A DNA stretch of 64,000 nucleotides from Stutzerimonas stutzeri KOS6 (GTDB lineage: Bacteria; Pseudomonadota; Gammaproteobacteria; Pseudomonadales; Pseudomonadaceae): the NCBI RefSeq assembly GCF_000307775.2, contig NZ_KK020676.1, positions 655,254 to 719,253 on the forward strand. Reading direction: 5' to 3'. The translations under genes and the position numbers were made by a program. Below, in pieces: positions 28,179 to 36,709 of the stretch (position 1 is its first letter; every line of letters begins with the position of its first letter). Under the pieces are notes generated by a model that made no database searches, was not told where the DNA came from, and was given only the letters and a program-made list of their open reading frames with translations.

Positions 28179-29129
28179 ATGACCGTTCGCGTCGGGATCA
28201 TCATGGACCCTATCGCGCAGATCGCCTTCAAGAAGGACAGCTCGCTGGCCATGCTGCTGGCTGCCCAGGCGCGAGGCTGGACGCTGTTCTACATGGAGCA
28301 GCGCGACCTTTACCAACTCGGAGACCAGGCACGCGCACGCATGTGTCCGCTGCGAGTGTTCAACGACGCCCAGCACTGGTTCGAGATGGATGAGGCGTTC
28401 GACGCGGCTCTCGGTGAGCTCGACGTCATCCTCATGCGCAAGGACCCGCCCTTCAATAGCGAGTACGTCTACGCAACCTATCTGCTGGAGCTGGCCGAGA
28501 AAGCGGGAGCGCTGGTCGTCAACCGCCCACAGAGCCTGCGCGACTGCAACGAGAAGTTCTTCGCCACGCAGTTCCCGCAATGCACGCCGCCAACGCTGGT
28601 CAGCCGGCGCTCGGACATTCTCCGCGAGTTCGCCAGCGAACACCGTGACATCATTCTCAAACCCCTGGACGAGATGGGCGGCGCATCGATCTTTCGCCAC
28701 CGCGAGGGCGACCCCAATCTTTCCGTGATTCTGGAAGTACTGACTGAACATGGCGCCCGGCAGATCATGGCGCAGCGTTATATTCCCGCCATCAAGGATG
28801 GCGACAAGCGCATCCTGATGATCGATGGCGAGCCGGTACCCTACTGCCTGGCACGAATCCCGGCAGCCGGCGAGACGCGCGGCAACCTGGCCGCCGGAGG
28901 CCGAGGCGTCGCTCAGCCGCTGTCCGATCGTGATCGCGAGATCGCCTCGATCGTCGGGCCGGAACTGCGCAAGCGCGGCCTGCTCTTCGTCGGCCTGGAT
29001 GTCATCGGCGACTACCTCACCGAAATCAACATAACCAGCCCGACCTGCATCCGCGAAATCGACAATGCTTTCGATACTCGCATCGGCGAACGCCTCATGG
29101 ACGCGATCGCGGCCAAGCTGCAAGCTTGA
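28179..29129 (+). CDS. gshB: Glutathione synthetase
   Basis: ATP-dependent ligase that joins gamma-glutamylcysteine and glycine to form glutathione; cytosolic. The 316-residue product starts MTVRVGIIMDPIAQIAFKKDSSLAML and shows ATP-grasp features: DILREFASEHRDIILKPLDEMGGASIF (ATP-binding Lys and Gly-rich loop), KRILMIDGEPVPYCLARIPA, the Gly-rich loop NLAAGGRGVAQPL and LTEINITSPTCIREID with metal-binding Glu and Asn. The ATG at 28179 has GGAG (28167-28170) 8 bases upstream; an in-frame start 27 bases earlier is less likely. It is divergent from pilG and followed by the tonB3-like gene, as in P. aeruginosa. Confidence 0.96.
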   Translation: MTVRVGIIMDPIAQIAFKKDSSLAMLLAAQARGWTLFYMEQRDLYQLGDQARARMCPLRVFNDAQHWFEMDEAFDAALGELDVILMRKDPPFNSEYVYATYLLELAEKAGALVVNRPQSLRDCNEKFFATQFPQCTPPTLVSRRSDILREFASEHRDIILKPLDEMGGASIFRHREGDPNLSVILEVLTEHGARQIMAQRYIPAIKDGDKRILMIDGEPVPYCLARIPAAGETRGNLAAGGRGVAQPLSDRDREIASIVGPELRKRGLLFVGLDVIGDYLTEINITSPTCIREIDNAFDTRIGERLMDAIAAKLQA

Positions 29130-29216
29130 ACCAGCTAACAGCTTTGCGCCTGGAGCTTGCGACTCCGAGCGCAAAGCCGGCAGACTGCGCGGCACTTCGA
29201 GCCGACCCGACCTGCG

Positions 29217-30110
29217 ATGAACGCCGCCACCCGCGATACCCCGCCTGAAACTACCCGAGTCCGTCCGGCGGACAGACTCGGCTTCACGCTGTTCCTGGCC
29301 GCGGCGCTGCACCTTGCCCTGATACTCGGCCTGGGGTTCACCCTGAGCGAGCCGAAGCAGATCAGCAAGACGCTGGAGATCACCCTCGCGACCTTCAAAA
29401 GCGAAGAGAAGCCGAAGGAAGCCGACTTCCTCGCGCAGGACAACCAGCAGGGCAGCGGCACCCTGGAACACAAGGCTTCGCCGAAAACCACCGAGCAGGC
29501 GCCATTCCAGGACACCGAGGTACGCAAGGTCGCACCGCCAGCGGCACCGCCACAGAGCACCCGATCGGAGCCGGCCAAGACGGCCGTGGCGACCCGCAGC
29601 CCGCAACCGGAGAAGACCGAGGTCAGGCAGCAGGCTCAGCCGCAACCCAAGCCGCAGGCAGCGCCGGCGTTCGACAGCTCGCAGCTGAGCGCCGAGATTG
29701 CCAGCCTGGAAGCTGAACTGGCGCAGGACGTGGAGCGCTACGCCAAGCGCCCCAGGGTCAGCCGGCAGAACAGCGCTGCCACCATGCGCGACATCAGTGC
29801 CTGGTATCGCGACGAATGGCGCAAGAAAGTCGAGCGCATCGGCAACCTGAACTATCCGGACGAGGCCCGTCGCCAGCAGATCTATGGCAGCCTGCGCATG
29901 CTGGTCACCATCAACCGTGACGGCACGGTACAGGAACTGCGGGTGATCGAGTCTTCCGGCCAGCCGGTGCTCGACGACGCCGCGCTACGCATCGTGCGCC
30001 TGGCCGCGCCGTTCGCGCCTTTCACCGGCGAGCTGGCGCAGAAGTTCGATCAGGTGGAGATCATCCGCACCTGGCGCTTCGAGCGCGGCGACAGGCTTTC
30101 GAGCCGCTGA
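29217..30110 (+). CDS. tonB3: TonB family protein (TonB3-like)
   Basis: Energy transducer of the TonB family, anchored in the inner membrane and spanning the periplasm. The 297-residue product has one N-terminal membrane helix (LGFTLFLAAALHLALILGLGFTL), a Pro/Gln/Lys-rich periplasmic linker, and a C-terminal TonB domain (YPDEARRQQIYGSLRMLVTINRDGTVQELRVIESSGQPVLDDAALRIVRLAAPF). The first ATG in frame is at 29217; its ribosome-binding site is weak. No exbB or exbD is adjacent. Its place beside gshB and the pil-chp operon matches P. aeruginosa PA0406 (TonB3), which has been linked to twitching motility, so a role in pilus function rather than iron uptake is a fair inference. Confidence 0.85.
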   Translation: MNAATRDTPPETTRVRPADRLGFTLFLAAALHLALILGLGFTLSEPKQISKTLEITLATFKSEEKPKEADFLAQDNQQGSGTLEHKASPKTTEQAPFQDTEVRKVAPPAAPPQSTRSEPAKTAVATRSPQPEKTEVRQQAQPQPKPQAAPAFDSSQLSAEIASLEAELAQDVERYAKRPRVSRQNSAATMRDISAWYRDEWRKKVERIGNLNYPDEARRQQIYGSLRMLVTINRDGTVQELRVIESSGQPVLDDAALRIVRLAAPFAPFTGELAQKFDQVEIIRTWRFERGDRLSSR

Positions 30111-30176
30111 GCCGGTCACCGTGGCCAGCCGTCGAAGCTGTAGCCGGAATGTGGTGCAACGCTTAAGCTAGCGCGC

Positions 30177-30746
30177 ATGAAGACCACCGCTCCCAGTTAC
30201 CTCAAGCATCATTTTCTGATCGCCATGCCGCAGATGGCCGATCCGAATTTTGCCCAGACGCTGATCTACCTGATCGAGCATGGCGCGGAAGGCGCCATGG
30301 GCCTGATCGTCAACCGCCCAAGCGGGCTGAACCTGGCCGACGTGCTCGAACAGTTGCGCCCGGACGAGCCGATACCAGCGCTTTGCGATAGCCTGCCGAT
30401 CTTCTCCGGCGGCCCGGTGCAGACCGATCGCGGCTTCGTTCTGCATTCGCCCGACCAGCAATTCCAGGCCACCCTTTCCCTCGGCCCGCTGGGCATGTCC
30501 ACATCGCAGGACGTGCTGTTCGCCATCGCCGATGGCCAGGGTCCGCGGCGCCACCTTGTCGCCCTTGGCTATGCCGGCTGGGAAGCAGGCCAGCTGGAAG
30601 CCGAGCTGGCGGACAACGCCTGGCTGAGCTGTCCCGCCGATACGGAGATCCTGTTCGACCTGCCGTACGACCAACGCCTGCATGCAGCAGCAGCGTCGCT
30701 CGGCGTCGACCTGCGCCTGCTCAGCACTCAGGTCGGCCACGCATGA
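30177..30746 (+). CDS. algH: YqgE/AlgH family protein (UPF0301)
   Basis: Conserved protein of the UPF0301 family, called AlgH in Pseudomonas. The 189-residue product opens SYLKHHFLIAMPQMADPNFAQTLIYLIEHGAEGAMGLIVNRP, the family signature, and contains SGGPVQTDRGFVLH and GYAGWEAGQLEAELADNAWL. AlgH was once proposed to regulate alginate genes, but a direct biochemical role is not established. Its stop overlaps the ruvX start as ATGA, a pairing (yqgE-yqgF) conserved across proteobacteria, so translation is coupled. The start codon has no strong Shine-Dalgarno. Confidence 0.9.
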   Translation: MKTTAPSYLKHHFLIAMPQMADPNFAQTLIYLIEHGAEGAMGLIVNRPSGLNLADVLEQLRPDEPIPALCDSLPIFSGGPVQTDRGFVLHSPDQQFQATLSLGPLGMSTSQDVLFAIADGQGPRRHLVALGYAGWEAGQLEAELADNAWLSCPADTEILFDLPYDQRLHAAAASLGVDLRLLSTQVGHA

Positions 30747-31171
30747 GTGCGCCGCGACTGCTGCTCGGCTTCGACTATGGCACCAAGCAGATCGGCGTCG
30801 CCGTTGGCCAGGTCATTACCGGGCAAGCACGTGAACTCTGCGTGCTCAAGGCGCAGAACGGCGTGCCGGACTGGCAACAGATCGAGGCGCTGATGCGCGA
30901 ATGGCAACCCGACGCGCTGGTCGTCGGCCTGCCGCTGAACATGGACGGCACGCCCAGCGACATGAGTGCCCGGGCGGAGAAGTTCGCCCGCCGACTCAAC
31001 GGTCGCTTCAACCTGCCGGTGCACACCCACGACGAACGCCTGACCACGTTCGAAGCCAAAGGCGAGCGTCTGCGCCAGGGCCAGCACGGCGGCTATCGCG
31101 ATCGCCCGGTGGATGCCCTGGCCGCCGCCCTATTACTGGAAGGCTGGCTGAGCGATCACCCTGCCGCCTGA
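30743..31171 (+). CDS. ruvX: Putative pre-16S rRNA nuclease / Holliday junction resolvase-like YqgF
   Basis: RNase H-fold nuclease of the YqgF/RuvX family, implicated in maturation of the 16S rRNA 5' end in E. coli. The 142-residue product has the family motifs LLLGFDYGTKQIGVAVGQ with the first catalytic Asp, ALVVGLPLNMDGT, THDERLTTFEA with catalytic Glu, and RDRPVDALAAALLLE with the last catalytic Asp. It overlaps yqgE by 4 bases and is 22 bases from pyrR. Confidence 0.93.
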   Translation: MSAPRLLLGFDYGTKQIGVAVGQVITGQARELCVLKAQNGVPDWQQIEALMREWQPDALVVGLPLNMDGTPSDMSARAEKFARRLNGRFNLPVHTHDERLTTFEAKGERLRQGQHGGYRDRPVDALAAALLLEGWLSDHPAA

Positions 31172-31193
31172 TCCGGACCTGTAAGGAGACCCC

Positions 31194-31709
31194 ATGATCC
31201 TGCCCAATCCCGAACAGCTGCTGCCCGAGATGGTCGCCGCGCTGAAGCAACACCTGATTGACCGCGACATCCAGGAGCCGCGCTTCATCGGCATCCGCAC
31301 CGGCGGCGTCTGGGTGGCCCAGGCGCTGCTCGCGGCTCGCGGGCAGAACGAACCGCTCGGCATTCTCGACGTGTCCTTCTATCGCGACGACTTCACCCAG
31401 AAGGGCCTGCACCCGCAGGTGCAGCCATCGGAGCTGCCATTCGAGATCGAAGGCCAGCATCTGGTGCTGATCGACGACGTACTGATGACCGGCCGCACCA
31501 TCCGCGCCGCGCTCAATGAACTGTTCGACTACGGTCGGCCGGCCAGCGTAACGCTGGTCTGCCTGCTCGACCTGAACGCCCGCGAACTGCCGATCCGCCC
31601 TGACGTGGTCGGCGCCACCCTGTCGCTGGCACCCGAGCAACGCATCAAGCTACTCGGTCCAGCGCCGCTGGCCCTGGAACCACAGCAGATGGAAGCCAAC
31701 CAGCCCTGA
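31194..31709 (+). CDS. pyrR: Bifunctional pyr operon regulator / uracil phosphoribosyltransferase PyrR
   Basis: PRTase-fold protein related to Bacillus PyrR. The 171-residue product carries [15 protein letters not shown] and the PRPP-binding motif [18 protein letters not shown]. In Gram-positives PyrR attenuates pyr transcription; in Pseudomonas it has been reported to regulate pyr genes and may have uracil phosphoribosyltransferase activity, but the mechanism is less clear. GGAG lies about 8 bases before the ATG. It is followed by pyrB and pyrC', the usual pyrRBC' order. Confidence 0.93.
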   Translation: MILPNPEQLLPEMVAALKQHLIDRDIQEPRFIGIRTGGVWVAQALLAARGQNEPLGILDVSFYRDDFTQKGLHPQVQPSELPFEIEGQHLVLIDDVLMTGRTIRAALNELFDYGRPASVTLVCLLDLNARELPIRPDVVGATLSLAPEQRIKLLGPAPLALEPQQMEANQP

Positions 31710-31767
31710 GCAGGCCCGGCAACTTCCACCCAAGAGTCCATCTCCCGCCGCCAACCGAGATCCTGCG

Positions 31768-32784
31768 ATGACGCCCACCGACGCCAAGCGCCCGCTACAG
31801 CTGAACGACCAAGGACAGCTGCGCCATTTTCTCTCCCTCGACGGTCTGCCCCGCGAGCTGCTCACCGAGATCCTGGACACCGCCGATTCCTTCCTCGAAG
31901 TCGGCGCCCGGGCAGTCAAGAAGGTTCCGCTGCTGCGCGGCAAGACCGTCTGCAACGTGTTCTTCGAAAACTCCACGCGCACCCGCACCACCTTCGAACT
32001 GGCGGCGCAGCGGCTGTCGGCGGACGTCATCACACTGAACGTCTCGACCTCCTCCACCAGCAAGGGCGAGACCCTGACCGACACCCTGCGCAATCTCGAG
32101 GCCATGGCGGCGGACATGTTCGTGGTACGCCATGCCGACTCCGGCGCCGCACATTTCATCGCCGAGCATGTCTGTCCCGATGTAGCGGTGATCAACGGCG
32201 GTGACGGACGCCATGCCCATCCGACCCAGGGCATGCTCGACATGCTTACCATCCGCCGCCACAAGGGCAGCTTCGAGAACCTCTCCGTCGCCATCGTCGG
32301 CGATATCCTGCATTCGCGCGTGGCGCGTTCGAACATGCTGGCGCTGAAGACCCTGGGCTGCCCCGACATCCGCGTGATCGGTCCGAAAACGCTGTTGCCC
32401 GAAGGCATCGAGCAATACGGTGTGCGCATCTTCAACGACATGAACGAGGGCCTTCGTGATGTCGACGTGGTGATCATGCTGCGCCTGCAGCGCGAGCGGA
32501 TGCAGGGTGGCCTGCTGCCCAGCGAGGGTGAGTTCTACAAGCTCTACGGCCTGAACACCCAGCGTCTGGCATTTGCCAAGCCGGACGCCATCGTCATGCA
32601 CCCGGGCCCGATCAACCGCGGCGTGGAGATCGAGTCGGCGGTAGCCGACGGCCCGCAATCGGTGATCCTCAATCAGGTCACCTATGGCATCGCCATTCGC
32701 ATGGCCGTGCTGTCCATGGCGATGAGCGGCCAGGCGGCCCAGCGCCAGATCGATTCTGAATCCGTATCCGAGGAGCAGCAGTGA
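31768..32784 (+). CDS. pyrB: Aspartate carbamoyltransferase catalytic subunit
   Basis: Condenses carbamoyl phosphate with aspartate, the committed step of pyrimidine synthesis. The 338-residue product has the carbamoyl-phosphate motif [36 protein letters not shown], the aspartate-binding MLRLQRERM and [15 protein letters not shown]. An N-terminal extension of about 20-30 residues, compared with E. coli PyrB, is typical of pseudomonad enzymes, where it takes part in nucleotide regulation. The stop overlaps pyrC' by one base; Pseudomonas ATCase is a dodecamer of PyrB with the inactive PyrC', and the overlap fits that obligate partnership. Confidence 0.96.
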   Translation: MTPTDAKRPLQLNDQGQLRHFLSLDGLPRELLTEILDTADSFLEVGARAVKKVPLLRGKTVCNVFFENSTRTRTTFELAAQRLSADVITLNVSTSSTSKGETLTDTLRNLEAMAADMFVVRHADSGAAHFIAEHVCPDVAVINGGDGRHAHPTQGMLDMLTIRRHKGSFENLSVAIVGDILHSRVARSNMLALKTLGCPDIRVIGPKTLLPEGIEQYGVRIFNDMNEGLRDVDVVIMLRLQRERMQGGLLPSEGEFYKLYGLNTQRLAFAKPDAIVMHPGPINRGVEIESAVADGPQSVILNQVTYGIAIRMAVLSMAMSGQAAQRQIDSESVSEEQQ

Positions 32785-34058
32785 TGGTGGCAACCCGAAT
32801 TCTCGGCGCACAGGTGATCGACCCCGTCAGCGGGCGCGACGAAGTCGCCGATATCTTTCTGCAAGACGGCAGGATCGCCGCCATCGGCCAGGCGCCGGCC
32901 GGCTTCGAAGCCCAGCGGACGATCGAAGCCCAAGGGCTGATCGCCGCGCCCGGCCTGGTCGATCTCGCCGTGGCACTGCGCGAGCCCGGTTACAGTCGCA
33001 AGGGCAACATCGCCAGCGAAACCCTGGCCGCTGCCGCCGGTGGCATCACCAGCCTGTGCTGCCCGCCACAGACTCGCCCGGTACTGGATACCGCGGCGGT
33101 GACCGAGCTGATCCTCGATCGCGCCCGTGAATCGGGCCATGCCAGGGTGTTTCCCATCGGCGCGCTGACCCGCAACCTGGCCGGCGAACAACTATCCGAA
33201 CTGGTCGCGCTGCGCGAGGCCGGCTGTGTTGCCTTCGGCAACGGCCTTACCGAGTTCGCCAGCAACCGCAACCTGCGCCGCGCGCTGGAATACGCCGCCA
33301 CTTTCGATCTGACGGTGATCTTCCATTCCCAGGACAGCGATCTCGCCGAGGGCGGGCTTGCCCATGAAGGCCCGACCGCCAGCTTCCTCGGCCTGGCAGG
33401 AATACCGGAAACCGCCGAGACCGTGGCATTAGCGCGCAATCTGCTGCTGGTGGAGCGCTCCGGCGTGCGCGCCCATTTCGCCCAGCTGACCAGCGCGCGT
33501 GGCGCGGAGATGATCGCCCAGGCCCAGGCCCGTGGCCTGCCGGTCACCGCCGATGTGGCGATGTATCAGCTGATCCTCACCGACGAAGCGCTGCACGGAT
33601 TCTCCAGCCTGTACCACGTGCAGCCGCCACTGCGCAGCGCAGGTGATCGCGAGGGCCTGCGTGAGGCATTGAAGGCCGGCGTGATCTCGGCGATTTCCAG
33701 CCATCACCAGCCACACGAGGCCGACGCCAAACTGGCGCCGTTCGGCGAAACCGAACCGGGTATCAGCAGTGCCGAAATCCTGCTGCCACTGGCACTGACA
33801 TTGGTGGACGACGGCTTGCTTGACCTGCCGACCCTGTTGGCTCGTCTTACCAGCGGTCCAGCGGCGGCCCTGCAACTGCCGGCCGGCACGCTGCAAGCCG
33901 GCCAGGCGGCAGATCTGGTGCTGTTCGATCGACACAGTTCGACGCTGGTTGGCGAGCGCTGGTATTCCAAAGGCCGCAATTGTCCGTTCATGGGCCACTG
34001 CCTGCCCGGCACGGTGCGCTACACCATCGTCGACGGCCACATCAGCTTCGAAGGCTGA
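32784..34058 (+). CDS. pyrC': Non-catalytic dihydroorotase homologue PyrC' (PyrX), ATCase structural subunit
   Basis: Dihydroorotase-fold protein required for assembly of aspartate carbamoyltransferase rather than for catalysis. The 424-residue product has the amidohydrolase barrel, but the metal-binding DxHxH motif is absent: where active enzymes read VDIHVHLREPG, this one reads VDLAVALREPG, losing both histidines. HYD-like later segments (IFHSQDSDLAEGG, ISSHHQPHEADAKLAPF) are retained. The ATG at 32784 overlaps the last base of the pyrB stop and has AGGAG (32771-32775) 8 bases upstream; a GTG one codon earlier is possible. Active PyrC must be encoded elsewhere. Confidence 0.93.
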   Translation: MVATRILGAQVIDPVSGRDEVADIFLQDGRIAAIGQAPAGFEAQRTIEAQGLIAAPGLVDLAVALREPGYSRKGNIASETLAAAAGGITSLCCPPQTRPVLDTAAVTELILDRARESGHARVFPIGALTRNLAGEQLSELVALREAGCVAFGNGLTEFASNRNLRRALEYAATFDLTVIFHSQDSDLAEGGLAHEGPTASFLGLAGIPETAETVALARNLLLVERSGVRAHFAQLTSARGAEMIAQAQARGLPVTADVAMYQLILTDEALHGFSSLYHVQPPLRSAGDREGLREALKAGVISAISSHHQPHEADAKLAPFGETEPGISSAEILLPLALTLVDDGLLDLPTLLARLTSGPAAALQLPAGTLQAGQAADLVLFDRHSSTLVGERWYSKGRNCPFMGHCLPGTVRYTIVDGHISFEG

Positions 34059-34132
34059 TGCGGAAGATCTGCGCAGGCTGGACATCTATCCGTCCATGCC
34101 TGCCGGATTTCTAAAGCGTCCCCCCTACCCGT

Positions 34133-34528
34133 TCAGCTCCGTGCCAGATTGCGCTCGGATATCTGCGAGTTCAGCGTCCAGAAGTCGTAAAGCACACCGA
34201 TGAAGAACAAGCCGCCGGTGAACAGGTAGAGGATGCCGGTGATCCATTTGCCCTGGTACATGCGGTGCACACCGAATACCCCGAGAAAGGTCAGCAATAT
34301 CCAGCCGACCGTGTAGTCGATGGGCCCCGGCTGAAAACGCAGGTCGGCTTCACGGTCCATCGCCGGGATCAGGAACAGGTCGATGATCCAGCCAATAAAG
34401 AACAGGCCGAGGGTGAAGAACCAGATGGTGCCGGTGACGGGCTTGCCGTAGTAGAAACGGTGGGCGCCGAGAAAGCCGAAAATCCAGAGGAGATAGCCGA
34501 TCAGCGTGCTGTGAGTGTTCTGTCGCAT
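34133..34528 (-). CDS. TM2 domain membrane protein, two tandem TM2 units
   Basis: Small inner-membrane protein of 131 residues with two copies of the TM2 helix-hairpin. The first is LIGYLLWIFGFLGAHRFYYGKPVTGTIWFFTLGLFFIGWIIDLFLI; the second is VGWILLTFLGVFGVHRMYQGKWITGILYLFTGGLFFIGVLYDF. Each has the typical G-x-x-G-x-HR-x-Y-x-GK turn. No function is established for bacterial TM2 proteins. The ATG at 34528 (MRQNTHSTL) is the best start; longer in-frame readings run back through the promoter and coding region of the opposite-strand radical SAM gene and are not credible. Divergent from the radical SAM gene, with about 130 bases between them that hold the LexA box. Confidence 0.85.
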   Translation of the reverse strand: MRQNTHSTLIGYLLWIFGFLGAHRFYYGKPVTGTIWFFTLGLFFIGWIIDLFLIPAMDREADLRFQPGPIDYTVGWILLTFLGVFGVHRMYQGKWITGILYLFTGGLFFIGVLYDFWTLNSQISERNLARS

Positions 34529-34624
34529 CCGAACCTCGATGTGCGATTGATGGATGGCGTCCAGCTTATCCGATAATCGGTCCGAACCATCCCGCCAGAT
34601 TGGCATTGCCGGTTCGGGCAGCCA

Positions 34625-34650
34625 TGATACTGTATATAAAAACAGTATCA
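34625..34650 (+). promoter_or_regulatory. LexA (SOS) box upstream of the radical SAM gene
   Basis: CTGTATATAAAAACAG at 34630-34645 is a full CTGT-N8-ACAG LexA box with an AT-rich centre. The dyad extends to 9-base perfect arms, TGATACTGT and ACAGTATCA (34625-34633 and 34642-34650). It ends 12 bases before the preferred start codon and overlaps the likely -10 region (TATATAAA), the ideal position for repression. Binding by LexA is inferred. Confidence 0.85.
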
Positions 34651-34661
34651 TGGTTATCATC

Positions 34662-35873
34662 ATGCAGTTGATCGACAAACTCAGCGTGCTCGCCGACGCG
34701 GCCAAGTACGACGTTTCCTGCGCCAGCAGCGGCGCACCGAAACGCAGCTCGAAAGGCAAGAGCGGACTCGGCGCCACTAACGGCATGGGCATCTGCCACA
34801 GCTTCACGCCGGACGGTCGTTGCGTGGCACTGCTGAAGATCCTGCTGACCAACTTCTGCCTGTATGACTGTCAGTACTGCGTCAATCGCCGTTCCAGCGA
34901 CGTGCCGCGTGCCCGCTTCACGCCGGAAGAAGTGGTCAGCCTGACGCTGGATTTCTATCGCCGCAATTGCATCAGCGGCCTGTTTCTCAGCTCCGGCATC
35001 ATTCGCTCGGCCGACTACACCATGGAACAGCTGGTGCAAGTCGCCAAACTGCTGCGCGAGGAGCACGAATTCCGCGGCTACATCCACCTCAAGACGATCC
35101 CCGACGCCGATCCGCTGCTGATCGCCGAAGCTGGCCGCCACGCCGATCGCCTCAGCGTGAACATCGAACTGCCGACCGAAGCGAGCCTGATCCGCCTGGC
35201 GCCGGAAAAGCAGGTCGTGACCATCAAACAGGCCATGCACACCATCCACCAGGGCGAAACAGAGGCCAGCGCGGAAAGGCGCGCGCCTCGTTTTGCCCCG
35301 GCCGGACAGAGCACGCAGATGATCGTCGGCGCCGACAACACCGATGACCGCACCATCCTGCACACCGCCCAGTCACTGTATGGCAGCTACCGGCTGCGCC
35401 GGGTCTACTATTCGGCCTTTAGCCCGATTCCGCACAGCCCTGCCAGCGTCCCGTTCGCGGCACCACCGTTGCTGCGCGAGCATCGGCTCTATCAGGCCGA
35501 CTTCCTCATGCGCGGTTACGGCTTCCAGGCCAACGAACTGCTGAGCGGGCCAGGCAACCTGGCGCTCGATGTCGACCCGAAACTGGCCTGGGCGCTGGCC
35601 CATCGGGAGCATTTTCCGGTCGACCTGAACCGCGCCGAGCCAGCGATGATCGCTCGCGTACCCGGTATCGGCATGCTCAGCGCGAAACGCCTGGTGGATC
35701 TGCGCCGGCACAAGCGCATCCGCTTCGAAGACCTCACCCGCCTGCGCTGCGGCCTGGAGAAGGCTCGGCCCTTCGTCGTCACCCAGGATTACCGGCCGAC
35801 CCAGGTTGACCAGGAATCGACGGTGCTGCGCCAGCATTTGCGCGACACACCGGCCCAACTGGCGCTCTGGTAA
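34662..35873 (+). CDS. Putative DNA modification/repair radical SAM protein (TIGR03916-like)
   Basis: Radical SAM enzyme with a C-terminal helix-hairpin-helix, of the family annotated as putative DNA modification or repair radical SAM protein. The 403-residue product carries the 4Fe-4S motif CLYDCQYC (Cys66, Cys70, Cys73) after FTPDGRCVALLKILLTNF. SAM-barrel segments include LFLSSGIIRSADYTMEQL, LKTIPDADPLLI and RLSVNIELPTE, and QSTQMIVGADNTDD follows. A helix-hairpin-helix at about 345-385 (PVDLNRAEPAMIARVPGIGMLSAKRLVDLRRH) suggests DNA binding. I start at 34662 (MQLIDKLSVLADAAKYD), matching relatives as I recall them; an ATG at 34650 is possible. Its stop overlaps the next gene by one base, and a LexA box lies just upstream. 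Substrate unknown. Confidence 0.88.
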   Translation: MQLIDKLSVLADAAKYDVSCASSGAPKRSSKGKSGLGATNGMGICHSFTPDGRCVALLKILLTNFCLYDCQYCVNRRSSDVPRARFTPEEVVSLTLDFYRRNCISGLFLSSGIIRSADYTMEQLVQVAKLLREEHEFRGYIHLKTIPDADPLLIAEAGRHADRLSVNIELPTEASLIRLAPEKQVVTIKQAMHTIHQGETEASAERRAPRFAPAGQSTQMIVGADNTDDRTILHTAQSLYGSYRLRRVYYSAFSPIPHSPASVPFAAPPLLREHRLYQADFLMRGYGFQANELLSGPGNLALDVDPKLAWALAHREHFPVDLNRAEPAMIARVPGIGMLSAKRLVDLRRHKRIRFEDLTRLRCGLEKARPFVVTQDYRPTQVDQESTVLRQHLRDTPAQLALW

Positions 35874-36709
35874 TGCTCACGGCTCGCTTCGACGGAAGCT
35901 TTCAGGGTTGGAGAAATTGCGCGCGACTGCTGCTGCAGGAGCAGATCGCGCCGCATGAGCTGAACTGGGCAAGCGCTAACGAAGCAGCCGGACTGTTCGA
36001 TGATCCCTCCCCCTTGCCGCCCTCCCATGATGGCAAGCGGATTCGCGTGTCCCGGCAGCTTCTGGACGAACTGGAAATGGCCGCCCGCTATCGCATGGAT
36101 GATCGCTGGAGCCTGCTGTATCGCGTGCTCTGGCGTTTCTCGCAGGGCGACGCGAGCGCCAGGCTGGTGGGTGATGTGGACGGCAGCGAACTGCATGCAC
36201 GGCTCAAGGCGGTACGCCGTGAAGCCCACCACCTGCACGCGTTTATTCGCTTCTGCCCGACCGAGGCAGGCGATGGACCGCAGCATGTCGCCTGGTTCGA
36301 ACCCGCGCATGACGTACTGCCCTGGGCAGCGGGACACTTCGCCGAACGGATGGGCGGCAACAGCTGGCTGATCGCGACGCCGGAAGAAGGGGTTTGCTGG
36401 GATGGCCAGGAGATGCACTACACCCGTCCCTGCCCGCCGCAGTGGCGGCAGCTCGCGCAAAACGCGGCGGACCCCGGCGGCGAGCTATGGAAGGCGTATT
36501 ACGAAAGCACGTTCAACCCGGCCCGGTTGAACCGCGGCGTACTGGAGAGCAACCTGCCTGTGCGCTTCTGGAAGAATCTGCCCGAAGGCATGTTGATCCC
36601 GCAGTTGATGAGCCGCGCACGTGCCGGTGCGCAGCGTGACGGCCAGGCCGAGCGCGTCGCCGCCAGGAGCGGCAAGCGCATCGGCCGGCAGTCAGGGCTG
36701 GTCGACTAA
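35873..36709 (+). CDS. DUF4130 domain protein (TIGR03915 family), partner of the radical SAM enzyme
   Basis: 278-residue protein of the DUF4130/TIGR03915 family, described as a probable DNA-metabolism protein. Recognisable features are the N-terminal FDGSFQGWRNCARLLLQEQI, VRREAHHLHAFIRFCP, WFEPAHDVLPWAAGHFAERMGGNSWLIATPE and the C-terminal WKAYYESTFNPARLNRGVLESNLPVRFWKNLPEG. In many bacteria this domain is fused to a UdgX-type uracil-DNA glycosylase; here it stands alone. It starts inside the stop of the radical SAM gene (TAATG), so the two are co-translated and probably work together. Activity is unknown; the repair assignment rests on partner, fusion pattern and the SOS box. Its last bases overlap the pilU stop on the other strand. 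Confidence 0.85.
   Translation: MLTARFDGSFQGWRNCARLLLQEQIAPHELNWASANEAAGLFDDPSPLPPSHDGKRIRVSRQLLDELEMAARYRMDDRWSLLYRVLWRFSQGDASARLVGDVDGSELHARLKAVRREAHHLHAFIRFCPTEAGDGPQHVAWFEPAHDVLPWAAGHFAERMGGNSWLIATPEEGVCWDGQEMHYTRPCPPQWRQLAQNAADPGGELWKAYYESTFNPARLNRGVLESNLPVRFWKNLPEGMLIPQLMSRARAGAQRDGQAERVAARSGKRIGRQSGLVD

Noticed and set aside
28065..29645. Long minus-strand frame across gshB and the tonB3 start
   Set aside because: Spans two real genes and their junction, shows no domain, and has no ribosome-binding site; mirror of GC-rich coding.
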